35,003 bases of DNA from Deltaproteobacteria bacterium (GTDB taxonomy: Bacteria; Desulfobacterota; Desulfobacteria; Desulfobacterales; Desulfobacteraceae), in the NCBI GenBank assembly GCA_027858995.1, contig JAQIBP010000141.1:1-35003 (forward strand), read 5' to 3'. Below the pieces are notes generated by a model. It saw only the letters and a list, made by a program, of their open reading frames with translations. It was not told the origin of the DNA and ran no database searches. Numbering within the stretch: the first letter of the stretch is position 1; every line of letters begins with the position of its first letter. Made by a program: the position numbers and the translations under genes. Of this stretch, positions 24,689 to 34,264 are shown one piece after another.

Positions 24689-25425
24689 GGAACTTTACCG
24701 AATCTTCGGTCTCTTTTCTGGAAATTTTTTAATATTTCAATAAACTCTTCTCTGGAAAAATCAGGCCACAAAGTATCACTTATGAAAATTTCAGAATATG
24801 CTGCCTGCCATAATAAAAAATTACTTAAACGATATTCACCGCTTGTGCGAATAATCAGATCAGGGTCAGGCATGTGCCTGGTATATAAATGATCGCAAAT
24901 AAGATCGTGAGTAATATCTTTGACAGCTATCTCTTTTGATTCTATTTTTTTTGCAATATTTTGAACTGCTGTGGTAATTTCTTCTCTGGCTCCATAACTC
25001 AATGCCAGATTCAGAAGCATTTTATCATATTTTTTTGTCAAATCAATGGTAGTATCAATCTCTTTTTGTACATCAAGGGGAAGTTTATATTTTTGACCAA
25101 TGATATCAAGACGGATATTGTTCCTGGATAATTCAGATCGCTGGGATATGATAAATTTCTTTAAAAGCATCATTAATGCTTTTATTTCATATTTTGGTCT
25201 TGCCCAGTTTTCAGTGGAAAAAGCGTATAAGGTAAGAACTTTAATTCCAACTTCCCTTGCAGCAGTCACAATGGAACGAACCGCATCAGAGCCATGTTCA
25301 TGCCCTTTGATACGGTTCATTAATCTTTTTTTTGCCCATCTGCCATTACCATCCATGATAATGGCCACATGTGATGGAAGTGTGTCAGGATCAAGGATTA
25401 CATCTTGTTGCAAATCAGACTTCAA
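24664..25425 (-). CDS. uppS: Undecaprenyl diphosphate synthase
   Basis: This cis-prenyltransferase extends farnesyl diphosphate to the C55 carrier lipid for cell-wall synthesis. The catalytic Asp is in IIMDGNGRWA, and RTSGEYRLSNFLLWQ and LWPDFSREE are standard family blocks. The start is not secure. No ATG lies ahead of the conserved core. TTG at 25425 has AAGGA five bases before it and is preferred; TTG 25449 and TTG 25413 are alternatives. In every case the start lies close to or inside the 3' end of frr, so the two genes are coupled. Confidence 0.92.
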   Translation of the reverse strand: MKSDLQQDVILDPDTLPSHVAIIMDGNGRWAKKRLMNRIKGHEHGSDAVRSIVTAAREVGIKVLTLYAFSTENWARPKYEIKALMMLLKKFIISQRSELSRNNIRLDIIGQKYKLPLDVQKEIDTTIDLTKKYDKMLLNLALSYGAREEITTAVQNIAKKIESKEIAVKDITHDLICDHLYTRHMPDPDLIIRTSGEYRLSNFLLWQAAYSEIFISDTLWPDFSREEFIEILKNFQKRDRRFGKVPCSTSTDG

Positions 25426-25972
25426 GAATTTCCTTCTCTTTATCAACAAAAATTTTATCTAACTTTTCAATAAAACTGTCAGTAGATTCCTGAACCAGCT
25501 TTTGAGCTTTAAAGCTGTCATCTTCTGAAATATCCCCATCCTTTTGGAGATCTTTTAACATCTCATTGGAATCCCGCCTTATATTGCGAACAGCCACTTT
25601 AAAATCCTCACAGATTTTAGATATACTTTTTGCAATCTCTTTTCGTCTATCTTCTGTCAAAGGTGGTATGGATATTCTAATCAATTTACCATCATTGGAG
25701 GGGGTCAGACCGAGGTTAGCCTTTAAAATAGCTTTTTCAACCTGATTGATTACACTGACATCCCATGGTTTTATTGTGATGAGTCTGCTTTCAGGGATTG
25801 AGATAGTAGCCATCTGGGACAAAGGTGTCAATGTTCCATAATAATCAACTTTAACACTGTCAAGTAAAGCTGTAGATGCCCTGCCGGTACGAACTTTTAC
25901 CATTTCATTCTCAAAAGCTTTTTGGGATTTTCCCATTCTATCTTTTGTTTCCTGTAGCACTTCATTCATCAT
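25415..25972 (-). CDS. frr: Ribosome recycling factor
   Basis: This 185-residue protein has the normal RRF length. With EF-G it splits post-termination ribosomes. The conserved regions KVRTGRAS, PWDVSVINQVEKAI and LTEDRRKEIAK, together with the C-terminal coiled-coil helix, are present. It starts 12 bases after pyrH, in the very common order rpsB-tsf-pyrH-frr-uppS. Confidence 0.96.
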   Translation of the reverse strand: MMNEVLQETKDRMGKSQKAFENEMVKVRTGRASTALLDSVKVDYYGTLTPLSQMATISIPESRLITIKPWDVSVINQVEKAILKANLGLTPSNDGKLIRISIPPLTEDRRKEIAKSISKICEDFKVAVRNIRRDSNEMLKDLQKDGDISEDDSFKAQKLVQESTDSFIEKLDKIFVDKEKEILEV

Positions 25973-25984
25973 AATAATCCATCC

Positions 25985-26710
25985 TTAACGGTTATAAATC
26001 CTGGTTCCTATACCATCCTGCCCTGTTACAGCCTTATAAATATTACCTTTTTTATGAAGATCAAATACCTGTACAGGCAGGTCATGTTCCATTGCAAGGG
26101 AGATAGCAGTCATATCCATCACATGAAGCTGCTTTTCAATAACTCTCATATAAGAGAGCTCATCAAACATCACAGCATCATCATGGACCAAAGGATCTTT
26201 ATCATAAACACCATCAACCTGGGTGGCTTTAAACAGAATCTGGGCTCTTATTTCATTGGCACGCAAGACAGCTGCTGTATCTGTTGTAAAATATGGATTG
26301 CCAGTACCAGCAGCAAAAATAACAACTCTTCCCTTTTCAAGATGGCGTACTGCTTTTCTTCTGATAAAAGGTTCTGCAATCCTTGCCATTGATATGGCAG
26401 ACTGTACCCTTGTTTGTATGTCAAGTTTTTCAAGAGCATCACAAAGAGCCAGACAGTTTATTACAGTTGCCAGCATACCCATATTATCGGCAGAAGTTCT
26501 ATCCATACCGGCAGAACTTCCAGCAATTCCTCGGAATATGTTACCACCTCCAACAACAATTGAAATTTCAACATTTAATTTAACAATACTTAAAATTTCA
26601 TTTGCAACATAATGAATCATTTCAGGGGTAATACCAAAGCCCTGATTTCCCATCAGGGCTTCTCCGCTAAGCTTAATTAAAATCCGTTCAAATTTCGACT
26701 CTGAGCTCAA
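25985..26710 (-). CDS. pyrH: UMP kinase
   Basis: This 241-residue hexameric amino-acid-kinase-fold enzyme phosphorylates UMP to UDP. The motifs KLSGEALMG near the N-terminus, [10 protein letters not shown] at about residue 55, [16 protein letters not shown], and [13 protein letters not shown] are all intact. It starts four bases from the end of tsf. Confidence 0.96.
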   Translation of the reverse strand: MSSESKFERILIKLSGEALMGNQGFGITPEMIHYVANEILSIVKLNVEISIVVGGGNIFRGIAGSSAGMDRTSADNMGMLATVINCLALCDALEKLDIQTRVQSAISMARIAEPFIRRKAVRHLEKGRVVIFAAGTGNPYFTTDTAAVLRANEIRAQILFKATQVDGVYDKDPLVHDDAVMFDELSYMRVIEKQLHVMDMTAISLAMEHDLPVQVFDLHKKGNIYKAVTGQDGIGTRIYNR

Positions 26711-26714
26711 GATT

Positions 26715-27311
26715 TTATTCTCCTATCTGGAAACGTGTAAATCTTTTTATCTGAATATTCTCACCAATGACACCAATTGTCTCTTTTAAAACATCATCAA
26801 TGGTTTTTTGCGGATCTTTTACATACTGCTGACTCATGAGACAGATTTCTTTGTAAAATTTTTCCACCTTGCCTTCAACAATTTTATCAATAATTTTTTC
26901 AGGTTTACCCTCTTCAAGCATTTGAGCTCTGGATATCTCTTTCTCTTTTTCAATCAATGAGGAATCAATATCCTCAGGAACCAGGCCTGTTGGATCTGCT
27001 GCTGCTATATGCATTGCAATATTTTTTGCAAACTCTATAAAACCATCTGTTTTAGCAACAAAATCAGATTCACAATTTATCTCTACAAGCACACCAAGTT
27101 TTGCCCCGGTATGGATATAAGAGTAAATAATACCTTCAGAAGTTGAACGCCCAGCTCTTTTAGCAGCCTTTGCCAGACCTTTTTTTCTCAAAAAGTCAAT
27201 TGCTTTTTGAATATCACCATCTGCTTCACCAAGAGCATTTTTACAGTCCATTATTCCAGAACCTGTTGCCTCGCGAAGCTCTTTTACCATTGCTGCGGAA
27301 ATTTGCGCCAT
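26715..27311 (-). CDS. tsf: Translation elongation factor Ts, short form
   Basis: This 198-residue EF-Ts regenerates EF-Tu-GTP. The N-terminal UBA-like module reads [19 protein letters not shown], and the core motif [12 protein letters not shown] that contacts EF-Tu is intact. It is shorter than the 283-residue E. coli protein and matches the compact form seen in many bacteria, with a single core subdomain and a C-terminal module. It lies 6 bases after rpsB. Confidence 0.95.
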   Translation of the reverse strand: MAQISAAMVKELREATGSGIMDCKNALGEADGDIQKAIDFLRKKGLAKAAKRAGRSTSEGIIYSYIHTGAKLGVLVEINCESDFVAKTDGFIEFAKNIAMHIAAADPTGLVPEDIDSSLIEKEKEISRAQMLEEGKPEKIIDKIVEGKVEKFYKEICLMSQQYVKDPQKTIDDVLKETIGVIGENIQIKRFTRFQIGE

Positions 27312-27317
27312 TTTATT

Positions 27318-28205
27318 TTACTCCTTATCTTCTTTCTCATTGCTGTCTAATTTTTCATTGCTATCTGTTATATCAACAGGCGCAGTTTTTCTTTTAATTT
27401 TTTCTACTACAGGACCATCAGTACCGTCTGAAACAATTTCACGGGTCTGTTTTCCTTCTAATTTCTCTTTTATCTCTTCTTTCCCGCCTTTTTTATCAGA
27501 TTCAGCGTGCTGTTTTTCTTCGTAAAGTGATTTTCCTTCAATACATGCATCTGCAATACGGGAGACAAAAAGACGTATGGCTCTTATGGCATCATCATTT
27601 CCTGGAATGACAAAATCAATATCATCTGGGTCACAATTTGTATCGACAATAGCAATAATTGGAATTCCAAGCCGTTTACCCTCTTGTACGGCAATGGATT
27701 CCTTGTTGGAATCAATTACAAAAATTGCACCTGGCAGTCTTTTCATTTCACTTATACCGCCAATGGCAAACTCAAGTTTATCTTTATCCTTGAGCATTTT
27801 TGACTGCTCTTTCTTAGGATAATTTTCAAGGCTTCCATCATCTTCAATGGATTTCAAAAAATGGAATCGAGTTATATTATTTTTTATGGTCTGGAAGTTA
27901 GTCAGCATGCCTCCAAGCCACCTGTTTTGAATATAGAATTGTTCAGCACGGTTTGCCTCATCATAAATAGTCTCGGAAGCCTGTTTTTTTGTCCCTACAA
28001 ACAGGACATCCTGACCGTTTGCAGCCACATCCTTGATAAAATCATGGGCTTCTTTAAAAAGTTTCACAGTCTGCTGCAGGTCAATGATGTAAATTCCGTT
28101 TCTTGCTCCAAAGATATATTTTTTCATCTTCGGGTTCCAGCGTTTGGTCTGATGTCCAAAATGGACACCAGCTTCGAGAAGTTCTCTAATCTTAATGTAA
28201 GCCAT
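27318..28205 (-). CDS. rpsB: Ribosomal protein S2 with a charged C-terminal extension
   Basis: The first 230 residues are a standard S2 core ([32 protein letters not shown], then [12 protein letters not shown]). They are followed by about 60 residues rich in Lys, Glu and Asp that are not part of the S2 fold. The tail ends in a short internal repeat ([13 protein letters not shown]). TTGGAG lies just upstream of the ATG. It leads the run to purQ, after a terminator and a 110-base leader. Confidence 0.95.
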   Translation of the reverse strand: MAYIKIRELLEAGVHFGHQTKRWNPKMKKYIFGARNGIYIIDLQQTVKLFKEAHDFIKDVAANGQDVLFVGTKKQASETIYDEANRAEQFYIQNRWLGGMLTNFQTIKNNITRFHFLKSIEDDGSLENYPKKEQSKMLKDKDKLEFAIGGISEMKRLPGAIFVIDSNKESIAVQEGKRLGIPIIAIVDTNCDPDDIDFVIPGNDDAIRAIRLFVSRIADACIEGKSLYEEKQHAESDKKGGKEEIKEKLEGKQTREIVSDGTDGPVVEKIKRKTAPVDITDSNEKLDSNEKEDKE

Positions 28206-28307
28206 CTGTTCTCCAAATTAAATTAATGGTTGTTCCACCATTCAGATCCTGCCTGAAGTTCGACTTTTATCAAAAGCACCTGAATTTCAAGTCCCTGAAT
28301 GTGAGTT

Positions 28308-28341
28308 TTTATAAAATACAACAAACCGCCACAGGCGGATT
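28308..28341 (-). terminator. Rho-independent terminator between prmC and rpsB
   Basis: Read on the minus strand, CCGCC-TGT-GGCGG is extended by A:T pairs and followed by TTTGTTGTATTTTAT. It would end the coaE-to-prmC transcript and isolate the rpsB promoter. Confidence 0.7.
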
Positions 28342-28430
28342 GCAAAGGGATAAACCCCAAAACAAACTATGAAAAAATTTTTAATTAATTCTTTCATATA
28401 AAAATCCTAACTTGTATATCAAAAATAAAA

Positions 28431-29306
28431 TTATTTATCAATTGATTTTTTAATTAATGCCACCCGGTTATGCCCTGCAAAATCCTTAATAAATTTTATG
28501 GATGGGTATTGGGAAAATTTGTTTAAAATATTAATAAGTCCATCTTTCTGGTCAAACCCGATTTCAAGCAAAATTGCCCCCCCGGGAGCAAGGTAACAGT
28601 GTGCTTTTTTTAATATCAATCTGAAACTGTTAAGCCCGTCTTTACCTCCATCAAGGGCAAGCATGGGTTCAAACTCTCTTATCTCGGGTTCAAGTTTGAC
28701 AATATCATTGAAAGGAATATAGGGTGGATTTGAAATTATCAAATCAAATTGCACTCTCTCTTTTACCGATGAAAACCATTCTGCACAAAAAAAAATAATT
28801 TTCTTGTCAATTATTTTCTCTGCATTTTTTTTTGCTATTTCAAGTGCGGCAATTGAAAAGTCACTTGCAAAATAATGATTATGGGGTTTTTCTTTTGCAA
28901 GAGAAATAATAATTGCCCCGGAACCAGTACCAAGTTCCAAAATATTCCAGGGTCTGTTTTTTTTGTCTATATTTAATATCTTTAATGCCTGTTCAACGAT
29001 AGTTTCAGTATCAGGCCTGGGGATTAAGACATCTTTTGTTACTTCAAAATCAGATTCATAAAAACCTTTTTCACCAATTATATATGCAAGCGGTTGGTTT
29101 TCTACTCTTTTTTTAATTAATGCCTTAAAATCGGACAACTCATTTTTATTAAGGGGGCGGTCATGCTGAAGATATAGATCAAGCCGCTTTATATCAAGAC
29201 TGCAGGCAAGCAGCAGTTCCCCTGTTAACCTTGGGCTGTCAATGGAATGGCTTTGAAAGTAGGATTCTGTCCAGGAGAGAAGCTTGATGATGGTCCAGTC
29301 ATTCAT
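28431..29306 (-). CDS. prmC: Release factor glutamine methyltransferase
   Basis: This 291-residue SAM-dependent methyltransferase modifies the GGQ glutamine of RF1 and RF2. The SAM loop ELGTGSGA is at about residues 124-131, and the NPPY active-site motif is at 193-196. It follows prfA, its substrate gene, after a 185-base gap that contains a long inverted repeat. A terminator lies downstream. Confidence 0.94.
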   Translation of the reverse strand: MNDWTIIKLLSWTESYFQSHSIDSPRLTGELLLACSLDIKRLDLYLQHDRPLNKNELSDFKALIKKRVENQPLAYIIGEKGFYESDFEVTKDVLIPRPDTETIVEQALKILNIDKKNRPWNILELGTGSGAIIISLAKEKPHNHYFASDFSIAALEIAKKNAEKIIDKKIIFFCAEWFSSVKERVQFDLIISNPPYIPFNDIVKLEPEIREFEPMLALDGGKDGLNSFRLILKKAHCYLAPGGAILLEIGFDQKDGLINILNKFSQYPSIKFIKDFAGHNRVALIKKSIDK

Positions 29307-29351
29307 TTTTAAGCATTTTGCAACAGATAGTCAACAGGCTTTTACAGAACA

Positions 29352-29457
29352 GATAATTTTTCTAAGTTCAAGGCGGAAAATTAATTTGACCACAGTCATA
29401 CATGCAGTATTCCGAGGATCAAATTTATTTTCCAACGCCGAAATTGGGGAAATTAGC
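29352..29457. repeat. Long imperfect inverted repeat between prfA and prmC
   Basis: The left arm 29352-29389 and right arm 29419-29457 are nearly complementary over about 38 bases with a few mismatches and small gaps, around a 29-base loop. The best inner pairing is left-arm GAAAATTAATTTGA with right-arm TCAAATTTATTTTCC. The element is within the presumed transcript and would form a large RNA stem. It resembles a dispersed intergenic repeat or miniature element. Confidence 0.55.
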
Positions 29458-29491
29458 GTTTTGCGTGTAACCTTCAGGTTATAACAGGCTG

Positions 29492-30556
29492 TCAAGCAAT
29501 CTCCTTTAGTGCCTGTGCTTGATTATATATTTGAAGCTCATCAATAATTTCCTGGATATTTCCTTCCATGATACTGTCAAGCTTATAAAGTGTGAGGCTG
29601 ATTCGATGATCTGTCATTCTACCCTGGGGAAAATTATAGGTTCTTATCCTGCCGCTGCGATCTCCTGTTCCCACCTGCCCCTTTCTTTGGGCGGCTCTTT
29701 TCTCTTCCTCTTCCCTGACTTTGGCACCAAGGACCCGCGCCTTTAGAACACCCATGGCTTTGACCTTGTTTTTATGCTGAGATTTTTCATCCTGACAGGT
29801 GGCCATCACACCGGTTGGAACATGTACAATCCTTACAGCTGAATCTGTTGTATTTACAGACTGCCCTCCGGGACCTGAAGCCCTGAACACATCTATTTTA
29901 AGATCAGCAGGATTTATATCTATATCTATATCTTTGGCCTCGGGAAGTACTGCTACAGTAACTGCAGAAGTATGCACTCTTCCCTGGGTTTCTGTTTCAG
30001 GCACCCGCTGGACACGATGGGTACCGCTTTCATATTTAAAACTGCTGAAAGCACCTTTACCATGCACCTGAGATACGATTTCCTTGAATCCGCCTGAACT
30101 GGAAGTATTCTTCTCAATAATTTCTATTGTCCAATTTTTGGATTCAACATATCTTGAGTACATTCTGAACAAATCACCGGCAAAGATTCCTGCTTCCTCT
30201 CCACCGGTTCCCGCCCGAATCTCAAGGAGAACATTTTTGTCATCCCTGGGATCTTTTGGTACTAAAAGAATATTGAGTTCAGATTTTATTTTTGCGATAT
30301 CGGATTCAAGCACGGGGACTTCCTCTTTTGCCATGGCACGGATTTCAGAATCACCATCCTTTAAAAGCTCCTTTGCTTCCTTGTGCTCTTCTAAAAGTCT
30401 CTCATAAACCCTGAAAACTGGAACAATTTTATTTAACTCGCCATGTTCAATCAAATATTCCTGATATTTTTTTTGATCACTGATAACAGCAGGATCACTC
30501 AAGAGATGCTCAAGCTTGATATATCTTTCTTCAATACCTTTTAATTTTGCTATCAT
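29492..30556 (-). CDS. prfA: Peptide chain release factor 1
   Basis: This 354-residue RF1 reads stop codons UAA and UAG. The GGQ motif is at residues 230-232 (SGPGGQSVNTT), and the stop-recognition tripeptide is P186-E187-T188 (the RF1 PxT type, not the SPF of RF2). The length is normal. It lies between rpmE and prmC, the usual order in many bacteria. Confidence 0.96.
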   Translation of the reverse strand: MIAKLKGIEERYIKLEHLLSDPAVISDQKKYQEYLIEHGELNKIVPVFRVYERLLEEHKEAKELLKDGDSEIRAMAKEEVPVLESDIAKIKSELNILLVPKDPRDDKNVLLEIRAGTGGEEAGIFAGDLFRMYSRYVESKNWTIEIIEKNTSSSGGFKEIVSQVHGKGAFSSFKYESGTHRVQRVPETETQGRVHTSAVTVAVLPEAKDIDIDINPADLKIDVFRASGPGGQSVNTTDSAVRIVHVPTGVMATCQDEKSQHKNKVKAMGVLKARVLGAKVREEEEKRAAQRKGQVGTGDRSGRIRTYNFPQGRMTDHRISLTLYKLDSIMEGNIQEIIDELQIYNQAQALKEIA

Positions 30557-30575
30557 AGTTTTTTAAACTTTAAAA

Positions 30576-30600
30576 GGGGCTTTTTATGAAAACCCCTTTT
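30576..30600 (-). terminator. Weak hairpin between rpmE and prfA
   Basis: Read on the minus strand, AAGGGG and CCCCTT pair around a 13-base loop, followed by only a short T-rich stretch. It could be a partial terminator or an mRNA end-protecting stem. The six-base stem and poor T-run keep confidence low. Confidence 0.3.
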
Positions 30601-30622
30601 AAACAATTAGTTATTAATTGTG

Positions 30623-30841
30623 TTAGACAAGTTTAGTTACATCAAACCCGGCATATTTCTTTTTGAAACGATCGATTCTCCCGGCAGAGTCAACCAGTTT
30701 TTGTTTTCCGGTAAAAAAAGGGTGACACTTGGAACAGATTTCAACTTTAATATTTTCTTTTGTTGAGCCTACTTCAAAATTAGCACCACACGCACAGGAT
30801 GCAGTAGATTGAATGTATTTTGGATGTATTTCTTTTTTCAT
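30623..30841 (-). CDS. rpmE: Ribosomal protein L31, zinc-binding type
   Basis: This 72-residue protein starts at the ATG for MKKEIHPKY, which has AAAGGAG 11 bases upstream; a longer in-frame start at 30874 is unlikely. Four cysteines (Cys16, Cys18, Cys36, Cys39) make it the zinc-carrying form of L31, not the zinc-free paralogue induced under zinc starvation. It lies between rho and prfA. Confidence 0.95.
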   Translation of the reverse strand: MKKEIHPKYIQSTASCACGANFEVGSTKENIKVEICSKCHPFFTGKQKLVDSAGRIDRFKKKYAGFDVTKLV

Positions 30842-30883
30842 TTGTCTTAAAACTCCTTTATATATCTTATTCAAAGGTCTTAT

Positions 30884-32131
30884 TTATGAATTCATTAACT
30901 CAATAAACTCTTTATTATTCTTTGTTCCTTCCATTTTTTCAAGTAAAAACTGCATACTGTCAACAGCATTCAAACTTGACAACAGTTTTCTTAAAATCCA
31001 GACACGGTTTAAAACAATTGGATCAAGCAGCAATTCTTCTTTTCTGGTACCTGATTTATTCATATCAATGGCAGGAAAGATTCTTTTATCCGATAGTTTT
31101 CTGTCAAGGACAAGCTCCATGTTACCCGTGCCCTTAAACTCTTCAAAAATGACTTCATCCATACGGCTCCCGGTATCAACAAGAGCTGTTGCAATGATAG
31201 TCAAACTGCCTCCGTCTTCAATGTTTCTTGCTGCACCGAAAAATCTTTTAGGTCTTTCAAGGGCATTGGAATCCACACCACCGGACAAAATCTTACCTGA
31301 AGGAGGCATTACTGAATTATAAGCTCTTGCAAGTCTTGTAATGCTGTCAAGCAGGATAACAACATTATGACCCTGCTCTACAATTCTTTTTGCCTTTGCA
31401 ATCACCATCTCTGCCACCTGGACATGACGTTCTGAAGGCTCATCAAAGGTTGAACTTACAACTTCAGCATTTACAGAACGTGCCATATCAGTTACCTCTT
31501 CAGGGCGCTCATCAATAAGGAGAATTATTGGGACAATATCTTTATGAGCTTTAACCATACTGTTGGCAATATTCTGTAACAGCATTGTTTTTCCAGCTTT
31601 TGGCGGTGAAACAATCAATCCTCGCTGGCCAAAGCCAATGGGCGACATCAAATCTATAACCCGCATTGAATAATTATCAGATTCAGCTTCAAGGTCCATT
31701 TTTTGTTCAGGATAAAGGGGCAACAGGTTATCAAAAAGTATTGTTTCTGCTGCATTTTCTGGATCTTGAAAATTAACAGCTTCAACTTTAAGCAATGCAA
31801 GGTAACGTTCAGAATCTTTAGGCTGCCGAACCTGACCTGAAACCGTATCACCGGTTCGCAGATTAAACCTTCTGATTTGAGAAGGAGAGACATAAATATC
31901 ATCGGGTCCAGGAAGATAATTATACCCGGAAGCCCTTAAAAACCCAAACCCATCCGGAAGAATTTCAAGAGTGCCCTCACCATAAACCTGACCATTCTCT
32001 TTAATGTTTGCCTGGAGTAAAGCAAAAATCAAATCCTGTTTTTTAATTCCTCTGATACCTTCAATTTTGTATTTTTTAGCAAGCTTAGTCAGCTCACTTA
32101 TCTTCATCTTATTTAAATCTACAAGATTCAT
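30884..32131 (-). CDS. rho: Transcription termination factor Rho
   Basis: This protein is 415 residues from the ATG at 32131, which has GGGAG five bases upstream. A longer frame from 32212 would add 27 unconserved residues. The N-terminal RNA-binding part includes [17 protein letters not shown]. The ATPase has Walker [11 protein letters not shown] and [14 protein letters not shown]. The hexamer ends transcripts at unstructured RNA. No insertion domain is present. Confidence 0.95.
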   Translation of the reverse strand: MNLVDLNKMKISELTKLAKKYKIEGIRGIKKQDLIFALLQANIKENGQVYGEGTLEILPDGFGFLRASGYNYLPGPDDIYVSPSQIRRFNLRTGDTVSGQVRQPKDSERYLALLKVEAVNFQDPENAAETILFDNLLPLYPEQKMDLEAESDNYSMRVIDLMSPIGFGQRGLIVSPPKAGKTMLLQNIANSMVKAHKDIVPIILLIDERPEEVTDMARSVNAEVVSSTFDEPSERHVQVAEMVIAKAKRIVEQGHNVVILLDSITRLARAYNSVMPPSGKILSGGVDSNALERPKRFFGAARNIEDGGSLTIIATALVDTGSRMDEVIFEEFKGTGNMELVLDRKLSDKRIFPAIDMNKSGTRKEELLLDPIVLNRVWILRKLLSSLNAVDSMQFLLEKMEGTKNNKEFIELMNS

Positions 32132-32279
32132 CCATTCTCCCGAATTTTGGTTTATATTTTTTTTAGGTAAACTTAAGTTTTGCGGTACGCCTTTTTGAAA
32201 TCTGAAAGCCAAAATGACATGAAAAAAAACAAGTGTCTGAAATTATGTATTTAAGGTTAGGTAAATTAAGATAAAAACC

Positions 32280-32906
32280 TTAAGTTGTCAAGAATTCTTT
32301 TTGAATTTTATCAAAGAGACACTCTACAGATCCAAACAGTTCTGATTTATCTCCTTTATTAATGATGACATGATCAGCCATTGATATTTTATCCTGCTGT
32401 GACATCTGAAGGTCAAGCATTTTCAAGGCATCTTCTTTTTTAACACTGTCCCTTTTACAAATTCTTTCAACAAGATCCCTATCTTCTGATAAAACGGTTA
32501 TGGTTGTATCAAAATACTCTTTTAAACCACATTCAAACAACAGAGGCACTTCAACAGCAACAGCTTTTTTTTCTTTATATTCAGCATTTTCCATCTGAAA
32601 AACCATCTCTCTGTTAATAAGAGGATGTAAGATACTCTCCATTTTTTTTCGTAATCCTGCATTGTTAATAATAATACTTCTAAGCCTTGCCCTGTCAAGA
32701 GAGCCCTGTTTATTGACTATTTTCTGCCCAAACAGTGTAATAACCTCTTCAAACCCTGTTGTTCCAGGTTCAACAACCTGCCTTGCTATTACATCACAAT
32801 CCAGTGTGACCAGCCCGATTGTTTTAAAACAGTGGCATACAAGACTCTTTCCTGAGCCGGCAGAGCCTGTAACAGCAATTTTTAAAATTTTTAAATCATC
32901 CTTCAT
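32280..32906 (-). CDS. coaE: Dephospho-CoA kinase
   Basis: This 208-residue P-loop kinase carries out the last step of CoA synthesis. Walker A is GSAGSGKS near residue 15, followed by LDCDVIARQVVEPG and the LHPLINREM and VEVPLLFECGL blocks. It lies upstream of rho on the same strand and is divergent from ndk. Confidence 0.94.
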   Translation of the reverse strand: MKDDLKILKIAVTGSAGSGKSLVCHCFKTIGLVTLDCDVIARQVVEPGTTGFEEVITLFGQKIVNKQGSLDRARLRSIIINNAGLRKKMESILHPLINREMVFQMENAEYKEKKAVAVEVPLLFECGLKEYFDTTITVLSEDRDLVERICKRDSVKKEDALKMLDLQMSQQDKISMADHVIINKGDKSELFGSVECLFDKIQKEFLTT

Positions 32907-32983
32907 AAAAATTGACTATAATACGGTTTCATGATAATTTTCAAGGTTGTTCAAAAAATTAATAATTGAAAGGATTTTACACA

Positions 32984-33403
32984 GTGGAAAGAACATTATC
33001 AATAATCAAACCCGATGGGGTTGGAAAAAATGTAATTGGTGAAGTAATCAAAAGATTTGAAACCGACGGCATTAAAATTGCCGCCATGAAAATGATCCAT
33101 CTGACAAAAACCCAGACACAAGGATTTTATACTGTTCATAAAGAACGCCCGTTTTTTAACAGTTTAACAGATTTCATGACTTCAGGGCCTATTGTGGTCT
33201 TGGTGCTTGAAGGTGAAGATGTGATTGCAAGAAACAGAAAGCTCATGGGAGCCACAAATTTTGAAGAGGCAGAAACCGGCACAATAAGAAAAGATTATGC
33301 AACCAATATTGAAAAAAATGTTGTCCATGGTTCAGATGCACCTGAAACAGCTGCTTTTGAAATTGGATATTTTTTCAATAATCTTGAGATTCAGACAAGA
33401 TAA
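32984..33403 (+). CDS. ndk: Nucleoside diphosphate kinase
   Basis: This protein is 139 residues from a GTG start ([15 protein letters not shown]). The GTG has AAAGGA nine bases upstream and gives the usual family length. A TTG at 32966 is the less likely alternative. The active-site His is in [12 protein letters not shown]. The enzyme balances NTP pools by phosphate transfer. It stands alone between divergent coaE and convergent larE. Confidence 0.95.
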   Translation: MERTLSIIKPDGVGKNVIGEVIKRFETDGIKIAAMKMIHLTKTQTQGFYTVHKERPFFNSLTDFMTSGPIVVLVLEGEDVIARNRKLMGATNFEEAETGTIRKDYATNIEKNVVHGSDAPETAAFEIGYFFNNLEIQTR

Positions 33404-33424
33404 TCAAGTTTAATCTTAAAAACC

Positions 33425-33464
33425 AAAACCGCTGTTTGAATTCTCAAAGCAGTGGTTTTGTTTT
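33425..33464. terminator. Bidirectional terminator between ndk and larE
   Basis: AAAACCGCTGTTTGA pairs imperfectly with TCAAAGCAGTGGTTTT. On the plus strand the stem is followed by TTTTGTTTT, and A-rich sequence on the other side gives a T-run on the minus strand. It overlaps the larE stop codon. Confidence 0.7.
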
Positions 33465-34247
33465 AAAACTCTCATCTATTTTATAGCCATCAAGATCGAT
33501 ACTGGTATTCTCAAAGCCTGATTTTAGAAACTGATGTGATATCTTTTTCCTGATATTGTTATCCAGCAGCCTCTCTATCTGTTCCGGAGCGACCTCAATT
33601 CTTGCTGTTTTCCCATGGCATCTCACCCTTATATGGTCAAACCCCAGATCTCTTAAATAATTTTCTGACTCTTCAACCATTCCAAGTTTTTCCAAAGTTA
33701 TTTTTTCATTATATGCAATTCTTGTTGCAAAACAAGATTGGGAGGGTTTATTCCATGTTTCAAGTCCAATTTGTTTGGAAAATATTCTAACCATCTTTTT
33801 TGAAAAACCTGCATCAACAAGAGGAGAAATAAACCCGAGTTCTTCTGCAGCTTTTAATCCAGGTCGGAAATCATTTAAATCATCAAGATTAGCCCCATGA
33901 ACCAGAGTGTCAATCCCATGTTCTTTTGCAGCATCCCTTATCATGGAAAATATCTGTTGTTTACAAAAATAGCAGCGTTCCAGAGTATTACAAACAATAT
34001 TCTCACTCTTTAAAATATCCACATCAAGACAAATATGTTGGACCCCTATTGAGCAGGCAATTTTCTTAGCAAAATCAATTTCCAGTTCAGATACAAATTG
34101 TGATGCAACTGTAATGGCAATAAATTTTTCCGGCTTTATTTTTTTGGCTAATGCGAGAAGCAGGGTGCTGTCAGTACCACCTGAAAAAGCCAGTGCAAAC
34201 GAGGACAATTCAGTTAATCTTTTTTCAAGGCTTTTAAGCTTTTCCAA
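33444..34247 (-). CDS. larE: LarE-type ATP-dependent sacrificial sulfur transferase
   Basis: This 267-residue PP-loop enzyme has SGGTDS at residues 22-27 and WNKPSQSCFATRI near residue 172. In lactate racemase cofactor synthesis LarE adenylates and thiolates the pincer nucleotide. Lactobacillus LarE gives up the sulfur of the Cys equivalent to Cys172, while some LarEs hold a 4Fe-4S cluster with three Cys. Here Cys92, Cys95 (RCYFCK) and Cys172 are all present, so the cluster type is possible. No larA, larB or larC is in the window, so its role may lie in another cofactor. It is 17 bases downstream of the frameshifted ABM gene. Confidence 0.85.
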   Translation of the reverse strand: MEKLKSLEKRLTELSSFALAFSGGTDSTLLLALAKKIKPEKFIAITVASQFVSELEIDFAKKIACSIGVQHICLDVDILKSENIVCNTLERCYFCKQQIFSMIRDAAKEHGIDTLVHGANLDDLNDFRPGLKAAEELGFISPLVDAGFSKKMVRIFSKQIGLETWNKPSQSCFATRIAYNEKITLEKLGMVEESENYLRDLGFDHIRVRCHGKTARIEVAPEQIERLLDNNIRKKISHQFLKSGFENTSIDLDGYKIDESFKTKPLL

Positions 34248-34264
34248 TATTCTAATCTCCTTGT

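Noticed and set aside
32169-32180. Palindrome AAACTTAAGTTT upstream of rho
   Set aside because: It is short and AT-rich, and easily explained by base composition.
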